DNA of 64,000 nt from Paenibacillus sp. GP183. GTDB taxonomy: Bacteria; Bacillota; Bacilli; Paenibacillales; NBRC-103111. Positions within the stretch are counted from its first letter, which is position 1. Each line of letters begins with the position of its first letter. Positions 16,175 through 24,751 of this stretch are shown one piece after another. Both the position numbers and the translations under genes were made by a program. Location of the stretch: positions 3,590,001-3,654,000 of the forward strand of contig NZ_FNSW01000001.1 in the NCBI RefSeq assembly GCF_900104695.1, written 5' to 3'. The notes beneath the pieces are model-generated. The model made no database searches. It was not told where the DNA came from and saw only the letters and a list, made by a program, of their open reading frames with translations.

Positions 16175-16930
16175 ATGAAGGCACATCATTCTTTTAAACC
16201 TTATATATACATAGCATTTGCCATTATGATTCTTATAACCGTTTGGGAGTCCAATCGCATGGAAGCGGCCGTAATCACACCCGCCATTCCGCAGGAATCG
16301 ATTCGAATCCGGATATTGGCCAATTCCGATTCTGTGCAAGATCAAGCGCTGAAGGGCGTCATCAGGGATGCCGTCGTAGCGAGCATGCAGGGCTGGGTGA
16401 ACGGTCCCCAGACGATTGAACAAGCAAGATCGGTTGTGACCGAGCACTTGCCTGAACTGGATCTTCTGGTAGGTGACATAATTCGCGACAGAGGATACAG
16501 CTACAGCCACGAAGTGAAGCTGGGTGTAGTTCCGTTTCCGGCCAAAATGTTCGGTAATGAAATGTATCCTGCAGGCGAATATGAAGCACTTCGCATTACC
16601 ATCGGTTCGGGTGAAGGGCAAAACTGGTGGTGTGTGCTGTTCCCGCCGCTATGCTTCGTCGACACCTTCACAGGTGAGTCCGCAGCAGCCAAAAGTACAA
16701 GTGCACCATCAAAACCAGGAGATAAAAGCGCACTTGGCGCAACAGCACCAGGAACGCAAAAGAAGGTCATCGTGAGCCTTGCCCAACCCGTCAAACCATC
16801 GGGTGCAGCGAATCTATCAACTACTGGTCAGCTCGCTGCGGATGCCTCTGCTGCAGAGAAGCCAGCCGATATTGAAGTGAGGTTCTTTCTCTGGGATCTT
16901 TTCGCCAAGGTCGTCTCCTGGTTTAAATAA
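16175..16930 (+). CDS. spoIIR: Stage II sporulation protein R
   Basis: A secreted forespore signal that activates processing of pro-sigma-E by SpoIIGA in the mother cell. The 251-aa protein has an N-terminal membrane/signal segment (residues 9-23) and the conserved core IRIRILANSDSVQDQALKG, WCVLFPPLCFVD. A Ser/Ala/Lys-rich linker occupies about 170-230 and EVRFFLWDLFAKV ends the protein. Known members are transcribed by sigma-F. Here the ribosome-binding site lies in a hairpin that would form on read-through transcripts from prmC. Confidence 0.93.
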   Translation: MKAHHSFKPYIYIAFAIMILITVWESNRMEAAVITPAIPQESIRIRILANSDSVQDQALKGVIRDAVVASMQGWVNGPQTIEQARSVVTEHLPELDLLVGDIIRDRGYSYSHEVKLGVVPFPAKMFGNEMYPAGEYEALRITIGSGEGQNWWCVLFPPLCFVDTFTGESAAAKSTSAPSKPGDKSALGATAPGTQKKVIVSLAQPVKPSGAANLSTTGQLAADASAAEKPADIEVRFFLWDLFAKVVSWFK

Positions 16931-16957
16931 AAGCTGGAAAGTTAGGATGGAGCGAAC

Positions 16958-18055
16958 GTGACAAACTACTGGAAACTACATGCCCCATCCGTTGATGGGC
17001 GGGCAGCCTCCAATCAGATGAAGTCCGACAATGAAGAGATGATCGCAGCTGCGGCATCTCTTCTTCGCCATGGACAAACCGTAGCGTTTCCTACAGAAAC
17101 GGTGTATGGGTTAGGAGCGGATGCAACGAATTCAGCCGCGGTCAACCTGATTTTCACAGCCAAAGGCCGTCCCTCGGATAATCCGCTAATTGTCCATATC
17201 GCTGAGCCGTCCCAATTGGAGGGACTCGTCTCGACAGCGGCCGTAACCCCAATGGTTCAGCGGTTGATGGATACTTTTTGGCCAGGCCCGCTAACCATCG
17301 TATTGCCTGCTGTCGCAGAACGCCTTTCACCGCTTGTGACCGCTGGTCTGTCTACCGTGGGCATCCGGATTCCAGACCATCCCGTAGCCTTACAGCTCTT
17401 GAGGGCAGCGAAATGCCCGGTGGCCGCGCCTAGCGCCAACAGCTCGGGAAAACCGAGTCCGACTCTGGCTTCCCATGTTCGTGAAGATCTGGATGGCCGT
17501 ATTGGCGGTCTGTTGGATGGCGGACAGACAGGTGTCGGCTTGGAATCCACAGTCATAGAATGTAAAAATGGTGATATCTATATCCTTCGGCCGGGCGGCG
17601 TCACTGGAGAACAACTGGAGGAGGCATTGCCTCAAGCTCGAATTCACGCACCTCAGCATGAGATGATCTCGCAAGCGGATAGGCCAAGATCGCCTGGAAT
17701 CAAATATACCCATTATGCACCGCAAGGCCGAATGCAGCTCATAGAAGGAAACTCTCATGAACAAATAGCTTTGTGGATTCAGCAGGACTTGAATGCAGCC
17801 AAAGCCAGAGGAGAAACGACAGGTATCCTCACTTTTGATGAATATGAGCCGTTGTATCAGGCCGATTTGGTCATTTCCTGCGGGAAGCTGGCTTATCCGC
17901 AAAGCATCGCTCACGGCTTGTATGCCGCATTGCGCCGGTTTGATGAAGCTTCCATCAGCTATATTTTGGCCGAGACCTGTCCCGAGGAAGGAATAGGCCA
18001 TGCGATTATGAATAGACTGCGCAAGGCGGCAGGTAACCAGCTCGTTCGTATCTAA
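16958..18055 (+). CDS. ywlC: Threonylcarbamoyl-AMP synthase (Sua5/YwlC type)
   Basis: Makes threonylcarbamoyl-AMP from threonine, bicarbonate and ATP, the first step of t6A modification of ANN-reading tRNAs. The 365-aa protein has a YrdC domain (about residues 30-215: FPTETVYGLGADA, KGRPSDNPLIVHI, PSANSSGKPSPT) and a C-terminal Sua5 domain joined by SPGIKYTHYAP. The start is GTG 16958 with AGGATGG upstream. It follows spoIIR as in Bacillus. Confidence 0.95.
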   Translation: MTNYWKLHAPSVDGRAASNQMKSDNEEMIAAAASLLRHGQTVAFPTETVYGLGADATNSAAVNLIFTAKGRPSDNPLIVHIAEPSQLEGLVSTAAVTPMVQRLMDTFWPGPLTIVLPAVAERLSPLVTAGLSTVGIRIPDHPVALQLLRAAKCPVAAPSANSSGKPSPTLASHVREDLDGRIGGLLDGGQTGVGLESTVIECKNGDIYILRPGGVTGEQLEEALPQARIHAPQHEMISQADRPRSPGIKYTHYAPQGRMQLIEGNSHEQIALWIQQDLNAAKARGETTGILTFDEYEPLYQADLVISCGKLAYPQSIAHGLYAALRRFDEASISYILAETCPEEGIGHAIMNRLRKAAGNQLVRI

Positions 18056-18120
18056 TCATGTTTCTGAAGCTGTCCGCATATCTTGAGAGAGAAACCGTGG
18101 ACAAGGGGGGCATGTACGAC

Positions 18121-18681
18121 ATGCACGCGTCATCGTGGGTAATGGGTCAATTTCTAACGATCTTAATTATGGCCATCGCTTTGGGGATGGATGCTTTTTC
18201 CCTTGGGATCGGGATCGGGATGAAAGGGATTCGTCTGCTCGACATCCTGAAAATCAGCTTCGTCATTGGAATATTTCATGTCATCATGCCTTTGATGGGC
18301 ATGTTCACGGGTCAATACGTCGGATCTCTGCTGGGCGATGTAGCTACAGCCATGGGCGGCCTGCTTCTGGTTCTTCTGGGTGCTCATATGGTATACAGCT
18401 CTCTGCGCGGAGGCTCTTTCCCCTCCATTGACCACCGAACGCTTTGGGGTTTGTTTGTGTTTTCGCTCAGTGTGAGCATTGATTCCTTCTCCGTGGGTGT
18501 TTCGCTGGGGATGTTTTCCACGGATATTGTCGCCACTGTCCTTCTTTTTGGCGCTTTTGGAGCCATGCTTTCCATTGCAGGGCTCTTACTCGGCAGGCAT
18601 ATGGGCGGGTTTGCAGGAGAATATGGAGAAGCGCTGGGCGGGGTTATTTTGCTGGCATTTGGGTTAAAATTTCTCCTGTGA
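18121..18681 (+). CDS. mntP: Manganese efflux pump MntP
   Basis: A 186-aa membrane protein with six spans. The MntP features are the acidic motifs inside spans ALGMDAFSLGIGIG and SVSIDSFSVGVSLG, one in each half, expected to bind Mn2+. ATG 18121 is chosen since AAGGGGGG ends ten bases before it and the length then matches the family; an ATG nine bases earlier is too close to the ribosome-binding site. It sits between ywlC and ywlE as in Bacillus. Confidence 0.93.
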   Translation: MHASSWVMGQFLTILIMAIALGMDAFSLGIGIGMKGIRLLDILKISFVIGIFHVIMPLMGMFTGQYVGSLLGDVATAMGGLLLVLLGAHMVYSSLRGGSFPSIDHRTLWGLFVFSLSVSIDSFSVGVSLGMFSTDIVATVLLFGAFGAMLSIAGLLLGRHMGGFAGEYGEALGGVILLAFGLKFLL

Positions 18682-18734
18682 TAAAATAGAGATGTACGCA
18701 AAACACGCTATTATGCGGGCAGGAGGAGTCTGGA

Positions 18735-19334
18735 ATGGTACGCATTCTTTTTGTATGTACAGGAAACACATGCCGCAGTCCGCTGGCGGAAGGTATGCTG
18801 CGACACATGCTGCAAGGAGAGAAGCTCGAAGCGGAAGTTCGTTCCGCCGGTGTTTCGGCCGCAAACGGCTCGTCGATATCCCGTAATAGCGAAGCTGTAT
18901 TACAGGAAAAGGGGATCGGAGACAAGCTGACCTCCAGTGCATTAAACGAACCCGATGTGGAATGGGCGGACGTTATTTTGACCATGACCATGGCGCATAA
19001 AGGAATTGTTATTCAAAGACATCCGCAGGCGCTCGAGAAAACTTTTACACTCAAGGAATTTGTCGAAGACGATCCAGCGATTCTGGAGGCAATAGACACA
19101 CGGACAACGCTGACGGCTGAGCTGCAATTGAAGCAAGCCTTGTCACAGCCCATTTCCAATGATGAAAGAAGCCAGCTCTCCAAACTGAATAAGCACATTT
19201 CCAGCTTTGATATTTCAGATCCGTTCGGGGGCTCTTTGGATGCATATCGGTTAACGGCTCAGGAGATTGAACTCCATTTAAAAAAGCTGGTCATCAAGCT
19301 TCAGGGCTTCAGCAGTGACTTGCGCGACCGATAA
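18735..19334 (+). CDS. ywlE: Protein arginine phosphatase YwlE (low-molecular-weight phosphatase family)
   Basis: Removes phosphate from phosphoarginine on proteins, opposing McsB. The 199-aa protein has the P-loop CTGNTCRSP (Cys8 nucleophile). Thr12 occupies the position that gives Bacillus YwlE its preference for arginine. The DP pair with the catalytic acid is likely DPFGGS near residue 163. AGGAGGAG precedes ATG 18735. It is about 45 residues longer than typical YwlE, with an inserted Leu/Gln-rich helical segment around residues 118-155. Confidence 0.9.
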   Translation: MVRILFVCTGNTCRSPLAEGMLRHMLQGEKLEAEVRSAGVSAANGSSISRNSEAVLQEKGIGDKLTSSALNEPDVEWADVILTMTMAHKGIVIQRHPQALEKTFTLKEFVEDDPAILEAIDTRTTLTAELQLKQALSQPISNDERSQLSKLNKHISSFDISDPFGGSLDAYRLTAQEIELHLKKLVIKLQGFSSDLRDR

Positions 19335-19349
19335 CCAGGCCTTTTCATC

Positions 19350-19378
19350 TTTACAGACGGCGCAGATTGCGCTAAAAT
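19350..19378 (+). promoter_or_regulatory. Sigma-A promoter of the rpiB-ywlG-glyA unit
   Basis: TTTACA (19350-19355), 17-base spacer, TAAAAT (19373-19378). Transcription would start about 10 bases before the ZTP aptamer. Confidence 0.7.
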
Positions 19379-19389
19379 AAAGCTATTCA

Positions 19390-19470
19390 AGCAGGACTCG
19401 ATGTAACTGGCGACAAGTGGGAGAAACCACAATGGAGCATCGAGCTATACGGCCGGTCGCCTGGGCAAAA
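19390..19470 (+). ncRNA. ZTP/ZMP riboswitch (pfl motif)
   Basis: Hallmarks of the pfl RNA are present: GTAACTGGCGACA near the 5' side, a GTGGGAGAAACCAC hairpin, GGAGCATCGAG, and the conserved GTCGCCTGGGCA at the 3' end forming the pseudoknot. ACTCGATG pairs with CATCGAG. The family senses ZTP/ZMP, which accumulate when 10-formyl-tetrahydrofolate is short, and commonly controls glyA and purine genes. glyA is the third gene downstream, so the target fits. Confidence 0.88.
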
Positions 19471-19506
19471 GAGCAACGCGTACTTGTACGTGTCCTGCTC
19501 TTTTTT
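19471..19506 (+). terminator. Terminator of the ZTP riboswitch
   Basis: GAGCA-ACGCGTA-CTTG-TACGTGT-CC-TGCTC followed by six T. AGCAGGAC at 19390-19397 is exactly complementary to GTCCTGCT at 19492-19499, so the 5' edge of the aptamer could compete with the terminator stem. Confidence 0.85.
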
Positions 19507-19570
19507 CGTTTTTCCATGCAGTTTGCGTTATAATAAGGATGCAAAAGTGGGTAAAAGGAGCGGATGGACT

Positions 19571-20029
19571 ATGAAGGTTGCGATTGGAGCGGATCACGGC
19601 GGTTACCGGTTAAAAGAAGCTGTTATCCCCTCGATTGAAGCGCTTGGCCATGAAGTTGTGGATCTGGGCTGTGATTGTGAAGACTCCGTTGACTATCCGG
19701 ATTATGCGCTTCCGGTTTGCGAGAAGGTGGCTTCCGGCGAAGCTGATCGTGGGATCTTGATCTGCGGTACCGGGATTGGCATGACGATTGCTGCGAACAA
19801 AATCCCGGGAATCCGCTGCGCCTTGGTTCATGACCTTTTCTCTGCCAAAGTTACACGGGAACATAACGATTCCAATGTGCTTGCCATGGGTGAACGCGTG
19901 GTTGGACCCGGAATTGCGCTGGAAATTGTGAAAACCTGGCTCGAAACAGATTTCTCCGAAGGCGCTCGCCATCAAAACCGCATCAGGAAAATGAAAGAGC
20001 TGGAAGATCGTTACACGCTGCATCCATAA
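19571..20029 (+). CDS. rpiB: Ribose-5-phosphate isomerase B
   Basis: Interconverts ribulose 5-phosphate and ribose 5-phosphate, which feeds PRPP and nucleotide synthesis. The 152-aa protein shows the family motifs ADHGGYRLK (residues 7-15), DYPDYA, and GILICGTGIGMTIAANK, plus NDSNVLAMGERV. The start ATG 19571 has AAAAGGAG upstream. It is the first gene behind the ZTP riboswitch. Confidence 0.95.
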   Translation: MKVAIGADHGGYRLKEAVIPSIEALGHEVVDLGCDCEDSVDYPDYALPVCEKVASGEADRGILICGTGIGMTIAANKIPGIRCALVHDLFSAKVTREHNDSNVLAMGERVVGPGIALEIVKTWLETDFSEGARHQNRIRKMKELEDRYTLHP

Positions 20030-20044
20030 GGAGAAGTGAGATCG

Positions 20045-20659
20045 ATGACAGATTCAGGCATGCAAACGGTTGGACAGGACGTAGGGACCAACCTGCGGGA
20101 ATTGGTTCGGGTCGGCGGGCTTAAGGCTGGACAGGTACTGGTCATCGGCACAAGCACCAGTGAAGTGCTTGGGCATCGGATCGGAACTTCCGGTACGCTC
20201 CAGGCAGCTGAACCGATTTATCAAGCTGCCCTCAAGATCGCCGACGAGTTCGGATTATTTCTTGCTTTTCAATGCTGCGAGCACTTGAACCGGGCTCTGG
20301 TCGTGGAGGAGAACATCCTCTCGCGCTATCCATTAGAGACGGTTTCTGCCATACCGATACCCAAGGCTGGAGGCTCAATGGCCTCGTATGCGTTTCGCCA
20401 TTTCAAGCGGCCTGTGCTAGTGGAAGCTATTCAGGCGCATGCAGGGATCGATATTGGAGACACGCTGATTGGCATGCATCTTCGCCGAGTCGCTGTTCCA
20501 GTCAGGCCGCCGATTCGTACCATAGGCCATGCTCATGTGACCATGGCTATCACTCGGTCGAAGCTGATCGGGGGAGCAAGGGCTGTTTATACGGAGGAAG
20601 ACGCGGGTTTGCAAGTTAAAGATTCATCTCAAACCGACGATTGCAGCAACTTAGGATGA
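20045..20659 (+). CDS. ywlG: YwlG family protein (TIGR01440), unknown function
   Basis: A 204-aa conserved Firmicutes protein. Recognised blocks are VLVIGTSTSEVLGHRIGTSG (residues about 31-50), LAFQCCEHLNRALVVE, and GDTLIGMHLRRVAVPVRP. Its biochemical role is not known. It is consistently found between rpiB and glyA. ATG 20045 with AAGGAG upstream is preferred over GTG 20036, which is too close to the ribosome-binding site. Confidence 0.92.
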   Translation: MTDSGMQTVGQDVGTNLRELVRVGGLKAGQVLVIGTSTSEVLGHRIGTSGTLQAAEPIYQAALKIADEFGLFLAFQCCEHLNRALVVEENILSRYPLETVSAIPIPKAGGSMASYAFRHFKRPVLVEAIQAHAGIDIGDTLIGMHLRRVAVPVRPPIRTIGHAHVTMAITRSKLIGGARAVYTEEDAGLQVKDSSQTDDCSNLG

Positions 20660-20703
20660 CCTTTTTTAAAATATAGAGGATACGCCACTAGGAGGAAATA
20701 AAA

Positions 20704-21954
20704 ATGACAGCACATTTAAGCAAGCAAGACCCAGAAATTGTGAAAGCTATGAATTTGGAAATTGGCCGCCAACGCGACAAAATTGAGTTGATTGCTTCTG
20801 AGAACTTTGTAAGCCAAGCGGTGCTTGAAGCTATGGGTACGGTTTTAACTAACAAATATGCGGAAGGCTATCCGGGCAAAAGATATTATGGCGGCTGTGA
20901 ATACGTCGATATTGTGGAAAACATCGCACGTGACCGTGCAACGGAGCTGTTCGGTGCCGAGCATGCGAATGTTCAGCCTCATTCCGGTGCGCAGGCCAAT
21001 ATGGCTGTTTACCTTGCGGCACTCAGTCATGGCGATACTGTTCTTGGTATGAATCTGGCACATGGCGGTCATCTAACGCATGGCAGTCCTGTCAATGCTT
21101 CCGGTATTTTCTATAACTTCGTTCCTTACGGCGTAAGCGAAAAAGATTTCCGCATTGATTACGATGAAGTTCGTAAATTGGCGTTCAAGCATAAGCCGCG
21201 CATGCTTGTAGCCGGTGCCAGCGCTTATCCGCGAACGATCGATTTCGAAGCGCTTGCTCGAATTGCTAATGATGTAGGCGCCTTTTTCTTCGTTGACATG
21301 GCACATATCGCGGGTCTTGTGGCTGCCGGCCTGCATCCGAATCCGGTCCCGCACGCTCACTTCGTTACGACGACTACACATAAAACGCTTCGCGGTCCTC
21401 GCGGCGGGATGATCCTTACCCGCAAATCGTGGGCAGCAGCGATTGATAAAGCCGTCTTTCCTGGCTCGCAAGGCGGACCTCTGATGCACACCATTGCTGC
21501 TAAAGCTGTTTCATTTGGTGAAGCCTTGAAGCCGGAATTTAAAACTTACTCGCAAAATGTGATCAAAAACGCACAGACCCTTGCCGATGCTTTACAGGCA
21601 GAAGGCCTCCATATTGTTTCTGGCGGTACGGATAATCACTTGCTGCTCGTTGACCTGCGCAGCCAAAATATCAGCGGTAAGGATGCCGAGCATATTCTGG
21701 ACGAGGTGGGTGTGACCGTGAACAAGAATGCAATTCCTTTCGATCCAACCAGCCCGTTCATCACCAGCGGTATCCGCATCGGAACACCGGCCGCCACCTC
21801 CAGAGGCATGGATCAGGCCGCTATGAAAACAATCGCGCAAATCATCGCGCTGACTATTAAAAATCCTTCTGATGAAGCAGCATTAAACAAAGCGAGAGGC
21901 ATGGTCAAGGACCTTACAGCCCAGTTCCCGCTTTATCCGGGATTGTCTTACTAA
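20704..21954 (+). CDS. glyA: Serine hydroxymethyltransferase
   Basis: PLP enzyme that converts serine and tetrahydrofolate to glycine and 5,10-methylene-tetrahydrofolate, the main source of one-carbon units. The 416-aa protein has the PLP lysine in [14 protein letters not shown] (Lys227), SENFVS near the N-terminus and [17 protein letters not shown] lies upstream of ATG 20704. As the last gene of the unit it is the expected physiological target of the ZTP riboswitch. Confidence 0.98.
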   Translation: MTAHLSKQDPEIVKAMNLEIGRQRDKIELIASENFVSQAVLEAMGTVLTNKYAEGYPGKRYYGGCEYVDIVENIARDRATELFGAEHANVQPHSGAQANMAVYLAALSHGDTVLGMNLAHGGHLTHGSPVNASGIFYNFVPYGVSEKDFRIDYDEVRKLAFKHKPRMLVAGASAYPRTIDFEALARIANDVGAFFFVDMAHIAGLVAAGLHPNPVPHAHFVTTTTHKTLRGPRGGMILTRKSWAAAIDKAVFPGSQGGPLMHTIAAKAVSFGEALKPEFKTYSQNVIKNAQTLADALQAEGLHIVSGGTDNHLLLVDLRSQNISGKDAEHILDEVGVTVNKNAIPFDPTSPFITSGIRIGTPAATSRGMDQAAMKTIAQIIALTIKNPSDEAALNKARGMVKDLTAQFPLYPGLSY

Positions 21955-21973
21955 CTCATTTCTTTATGATCCA

Positions 21974-22000
21974 AGGTCGGCTTCATAGCCGGCCTGTTTC
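21974..22000 (+). terminator. Rho-independent terminator after glyA
   Basis: GGTCGGC-TTCATA-GCCGGCC followed by TGTTTC; a strong stem with a weak T tract. Confidence 0.7.
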
Positions 22001-22159
22001 ATTGTATAAGGATATTTCCCGGGAAATATACAGGCAATTTCCGAGGTCAACTGTCCGATTGGATACTCAGAATTGCCACTTGTTGTATGTAGAAGATAAG
22101 TCGGATAACATATGATATAATAAACAAGGTTTGCCGACGAAAACTCTAGGAGGACGGGT

Positions 22160-22789
22160 ATGGGGAAAGTATTTATTTGTGATCATCCGCTCATACAGCA
22201 TAAGCTGACGTACATAAGAGACGAGAACACAAAAACGAAAGATTTTCGCGAGCTGGTAGACGAAGTTGCCACTTTAATGGCTTACGAAATAACCAGAGAC
22301 ATCTCGCTTGAAGATGTGCAGGTAAAAACACCTATAACCACGGCCAATTGTCGTATTATATCCGGTAGAATGCTTGGGCTGATTCCGATTTTGCGAGCCG
22401 GTCTCGGCATGGTGGACGGCATTTTGAAGCTGCTTCCTGCAGCAAAGGTGGGACATATCGGTCTTTATCGCGATCCGGATACACTTCAACCGGTAGAATA
22501 TTATGTGAAATTGCCTACTGACGTTCAAGAACGTGAAATCATTGTGATAGATCCCATGCTGGCAACGGGAGGATCGGCCAATGCGGCGATTGAAGTTCTC
22601 GCCAGCAGAGGCTGTACCCAGATTAAATTGATGTGCTTGATCGCTGCGCCTGAGGGCATCAAAGCTGTCCAAAACGCACACCCGAATGTAGATATTTACG
22701 TAGCCGCGGTGGACGATTACTTGAATGACCACGGCTATATTGTTCCGGGTCTCGGCGATGCGGGAGACCGTTTATTCGGCACAAAGTAG
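22160..22789 (+). CDS. upp: Uracil phosphoribosyltransferase
   Basis: Salvages uracil by transferring it to PRPP, giving UMP. The 209-aa protein has [19 protein letters not shown], the PRPP-binding loop [15 protein letters not shown] and the C-terminal [31 protein letters not shown] at 22116-22121 may be its -10 box. Its leader ends in AAAACTCTAGGAGG, similar to the atpC and pgsA-like leaders. Confidence 0.97.
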   Translation: MGKVFICDHPLIQHKLTYIRDENTKTKDFRELVDEVATLMAYEITRDISLEDVQVKTPITTANCRIISGRMLGLIPILRAGLGMVDGILKLLPAAKVGHIGLYRDPDTLQPVEYYVKLPTDVQEREIIVIDPMLATGGSANAAIEVLASRGCTQIKLMCLIAAPEGIKAVQNAHPNVDIYVAAVDDYLNDHGYIVPGLGDAGDRLFGTK

Positions 22790-22809
22790 ACAAAGAAAAG
22801 GTGAACACG

Positions 22810-23952
22810 ATGAAACGATTGAAAATCATTACCATTTTTGGGACAAGGCCTGAAGCCGTTAAAATGGCGCCACTTATCCTGGAATTGCAAAAGCATCCGG
22901 AGCATATAGAGCCTCTGGTCTGTGTAACCGCGCAGCATCGTCAAATGCTGGACCAGGTGCTGGACATTTTCCGGATACAGCCGGATTTCGATTTGAATGT
23001 GATGAAGGACAGGCAGACGCTCAATGAAATTACGATTCGTGTGCTGCAGGGATTGGAGCCTGTGTTCCAGGAGGCCAGACCGGATCTCATTCTGGTTCAC
23101 GGCGATACCTTGACTACGTTCCTGGCAAGCTATGCGGCATTCATGCAGCAGATTCAGGTAGGTCACGTGGAAGCGGGGCTTCGTACCTGGAATAAGCAAG
23201 CGCCATTTCCTGAAGAAATGAACCGTCAATTGACAGGGGTGCTGGCTGATTTGCATTTTGCCCCGACTCAGTGGTCGGCTAATAATCTGCGCAAGGAGAA
23301 TAAACCGGATTCGAGTATTTATGTGACGGGCAATACAGTAACCGATGTATTCCAATACACGGTGCAAAAGGAGTTTGATCATCCTGTGCTTGAATGGGCA
23401 AGTGGCCGCAGGTTGATCCTGATGACCGCTCATCGCCGTGAAGCTCAAGGAGAGCCGCATCGTCAGATTTTCCGGGCGGTCCGCCGTATTGCCGATGAAT
23501 TCGAGGATATTGCCATTGTGTATCCGGTACATCCCAGCCCCGCTGTTAGGGAAACGGCTTATGAGATTCTTGGAGATCACCCTAGAATCAGGCTAATCGA
23601 TCCGCTGGACGTATTCGAATTTCATAACTTCTACCCGCACGCTTACATGATCCTCACGGATTCCGGCGGTTTGCAGGAAGAAGCGCCATCCTTCGGGGTT
23701 CCGGTTCTTGTGTTGCGAGAGACTACGGAGCGTCCGGAAGGAATAGAAGCAGGTACTCTGGAGCTTGTTGGAACCGATGAAGAAAAGGTTTACACTAGAG
23801 CTCGAGCTCTTCTGACGGACTCCGAGCTTTACACGCAGATGAGCCAAGCTGCCAATCCTTATGGTGACGGAAAAGCGTCGCAAAGAATCGTTCAGGGGAT
23901 TCTTCATCACTTCGGCCATGCCCAGCAGTGCCCCGAGTCTTTTCATCCGTGA
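22810..23952 (+). CDS. mnaA: UDP-N-acetylglucosamine 2-epimerase (non-hydrolysing)
   Basis: Interconverts UDP-GlcNAc and UDP-ManNAc, the sugar donor used by TagA for the wall-polymer linkage unit. The 380-aa protein has the family motifs FGTRPEAVKMAPL (residues about 8-20), VHGDTLTTF, HVEAGLRT, EEMNRQLT and DSGGLQEEAP. ATG 22810 with AAAAGGTG upstream is chosen over GTG 22801. The partners tagA and tagO lie 35 kb downstream. Confidence 0.95.
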   Translation: MKRLKIITIFGTRPEAVKMAPLILELQKHPEHIEPLVCVTAQHRQMLDQVLDIFRIQPDFDLNVMKDRQTLNEITIRVLQGLEPVFQEARPDLILVHGDTLTTFLASYAAFMQQIQVGHVEAGLRTWNKQAPFPEEMNRQLTGVLADLHFAPTQWSANNLRKENKPDSSIYVTGNTVTDVFQYTVQKEFDHPVLEWASGRRLILMTAHRREAQGEPHRQIFRAVRRIADEFEDIAIVYPVHPSPAVRETAYEILGDHPRIRLIDPLDVFEFHNFYPHAYMILTDSGGLQEEAPSFGVPVLVLRETTERPEGIEAGTLELVGTDEEKVYTRARALLTDSELYTQMSQAANPYGDGKASQRIVQGILHHFGHAQQCPESFHP

Positions 23953-24070
23953 CAAAATCATGACAAACTCCATAGCGTACAGTTATACTGTTTGGTTTGA
24001 GGAACCGCTAAGCCTTGATTTGCAAGGGTTTTGTTGCGTGCACGCCGCTCTCGCTGATAGGTGAGCTTAA

Positions 24071-24100
24071 TTGACAAAACTCGCTTAGCTTCGTTACAAT
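24071..24100 (+). promoter_or_regulatory. Likely sigma-A promoter of the atp operon
   Basis: A perfect TTGACA (24071-24076), 18-base spacer and TACAAT (24095-24100), 25 bases before the first gene. A second possible promoter, ATGACA-18-TATACT, lies at 23960-23989. Confidence 0.65.
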
Positions 24101-24125
24101 GAATAAGGATTCTCAGGAGGGTGCT

Positions 24126-24347
24126 ATGAAACCATCAGATCCGAAGGATAATCCGTGGCGAGCTGCTGCATTGACAAGTGCCATCGGGATCGATTTTGCC
24201 GTTTGCCTTTTGGCCGGTTATTGGTTAGGCGATTGGTTAAGCCGCGTCTTCGGCGGGCAGCTCTGGGTACTCGGCGGTTTCCTGCTCGGACTTGCATCTG
24301 CGGTGTTCAGCATCTACTTCTTGATTAAACGTTACGGAGGGCTATAA
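24126..24347 (+). CDS. atpZ: AtpZ/AtpI-family protein
   Basis: A 73-aa membrane protein with two hydrophobic helices (SAIGIDFAVCLLAGYWLG; LWVLGGFLLGLASAVFSIYFL). It matches the AtpZ-like first gene of Bacillales atp operons, which with AtpI is thought to help assembly of the c ring or Mg2+ supply. ATG 24126 with CAGGAGGG upstream is chosen. The stop overlaps the atpI start by one base (TAATG). Confidence 0.85.
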   Translation: MKPSDPKDNPWRAAALTSAIGIDFAVCLLAGYWLGDWLSRVFGGQLWVLGGFLLGLASAVFSIYFLIKRYGGL

Positions 24348-24727
24348 TGGATGATTTTTCGGCCCATCTGAAAACGGTTCAAAATGTGTTTCTTTTCTTT
24401 CTATCCTTTTGTTTAGCCGCTTGGGCATTGCTTGTAGAATACAGGCCCTATTCAGCCGGCTTGATGCTCGGATCCGTTGCCAGCATGATCAATGCGAGGT
24501 ACCTGGCCTGGAAAATTCATAAGTTCACGGAGGCCGCGTTAGAAAAAAAGGGTCGCAAGGTGAACCTGGGGTTTCTGACAAGGGCTGCAATTGCGGCTCT
24601 GGCGGGACTGGTTGCCGTTCGGTATCCGCAGCATGTGGCACTCACCACAACCATTGCCGGATACTTTTTCGCTCAATTGGCAACACTCGTGGTGGGTATT
24701 CTTTCTATTGGAAGGTCCAGGAAGTAA
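24347..24727 (+). CDS. atpI: ATP synthase subunit I
   Basis: A 126-aa membrane protein with four hydrophobic segments, in the usual place before atpB. Subunit I proteins assist c-ring assembly; they are poorly conserved, so the assignment rests on topology, size, NAR-x-L-A-W-K pattern and position. Translation is coupled to the preceding gene. Confidence 0.85.
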   Translation: MDDFSAHLKTVQNVFLFFLSFCLAAWALLVEYRPYSAGLMLGSVASMINARYLAWKIHKFTEAALEKKGRKVNLGFLTRAAIAALAGLVAVRYPQHVALTTTIAGYFFAQLATLVVGILSIGRSRK

Positions 24728-24751
24728 TTCCATTCGATGAAAGGGGTGAAA

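Noticed and set aside
22083-22121. Full sigma-A promoter upstream of upp
   Set aside because: TATAAT is good but the only TTG-containing -35 candidate is 27 bases away; the -35 cannot be supported.
23960-23989. Second promoter before the atp operon as an independent feature
   Set aside because: ATGACA-18-TATACT is plausible but overlaps the mnaA end and is weaker than the one at 24071; mentioned only in the evidence for that site.
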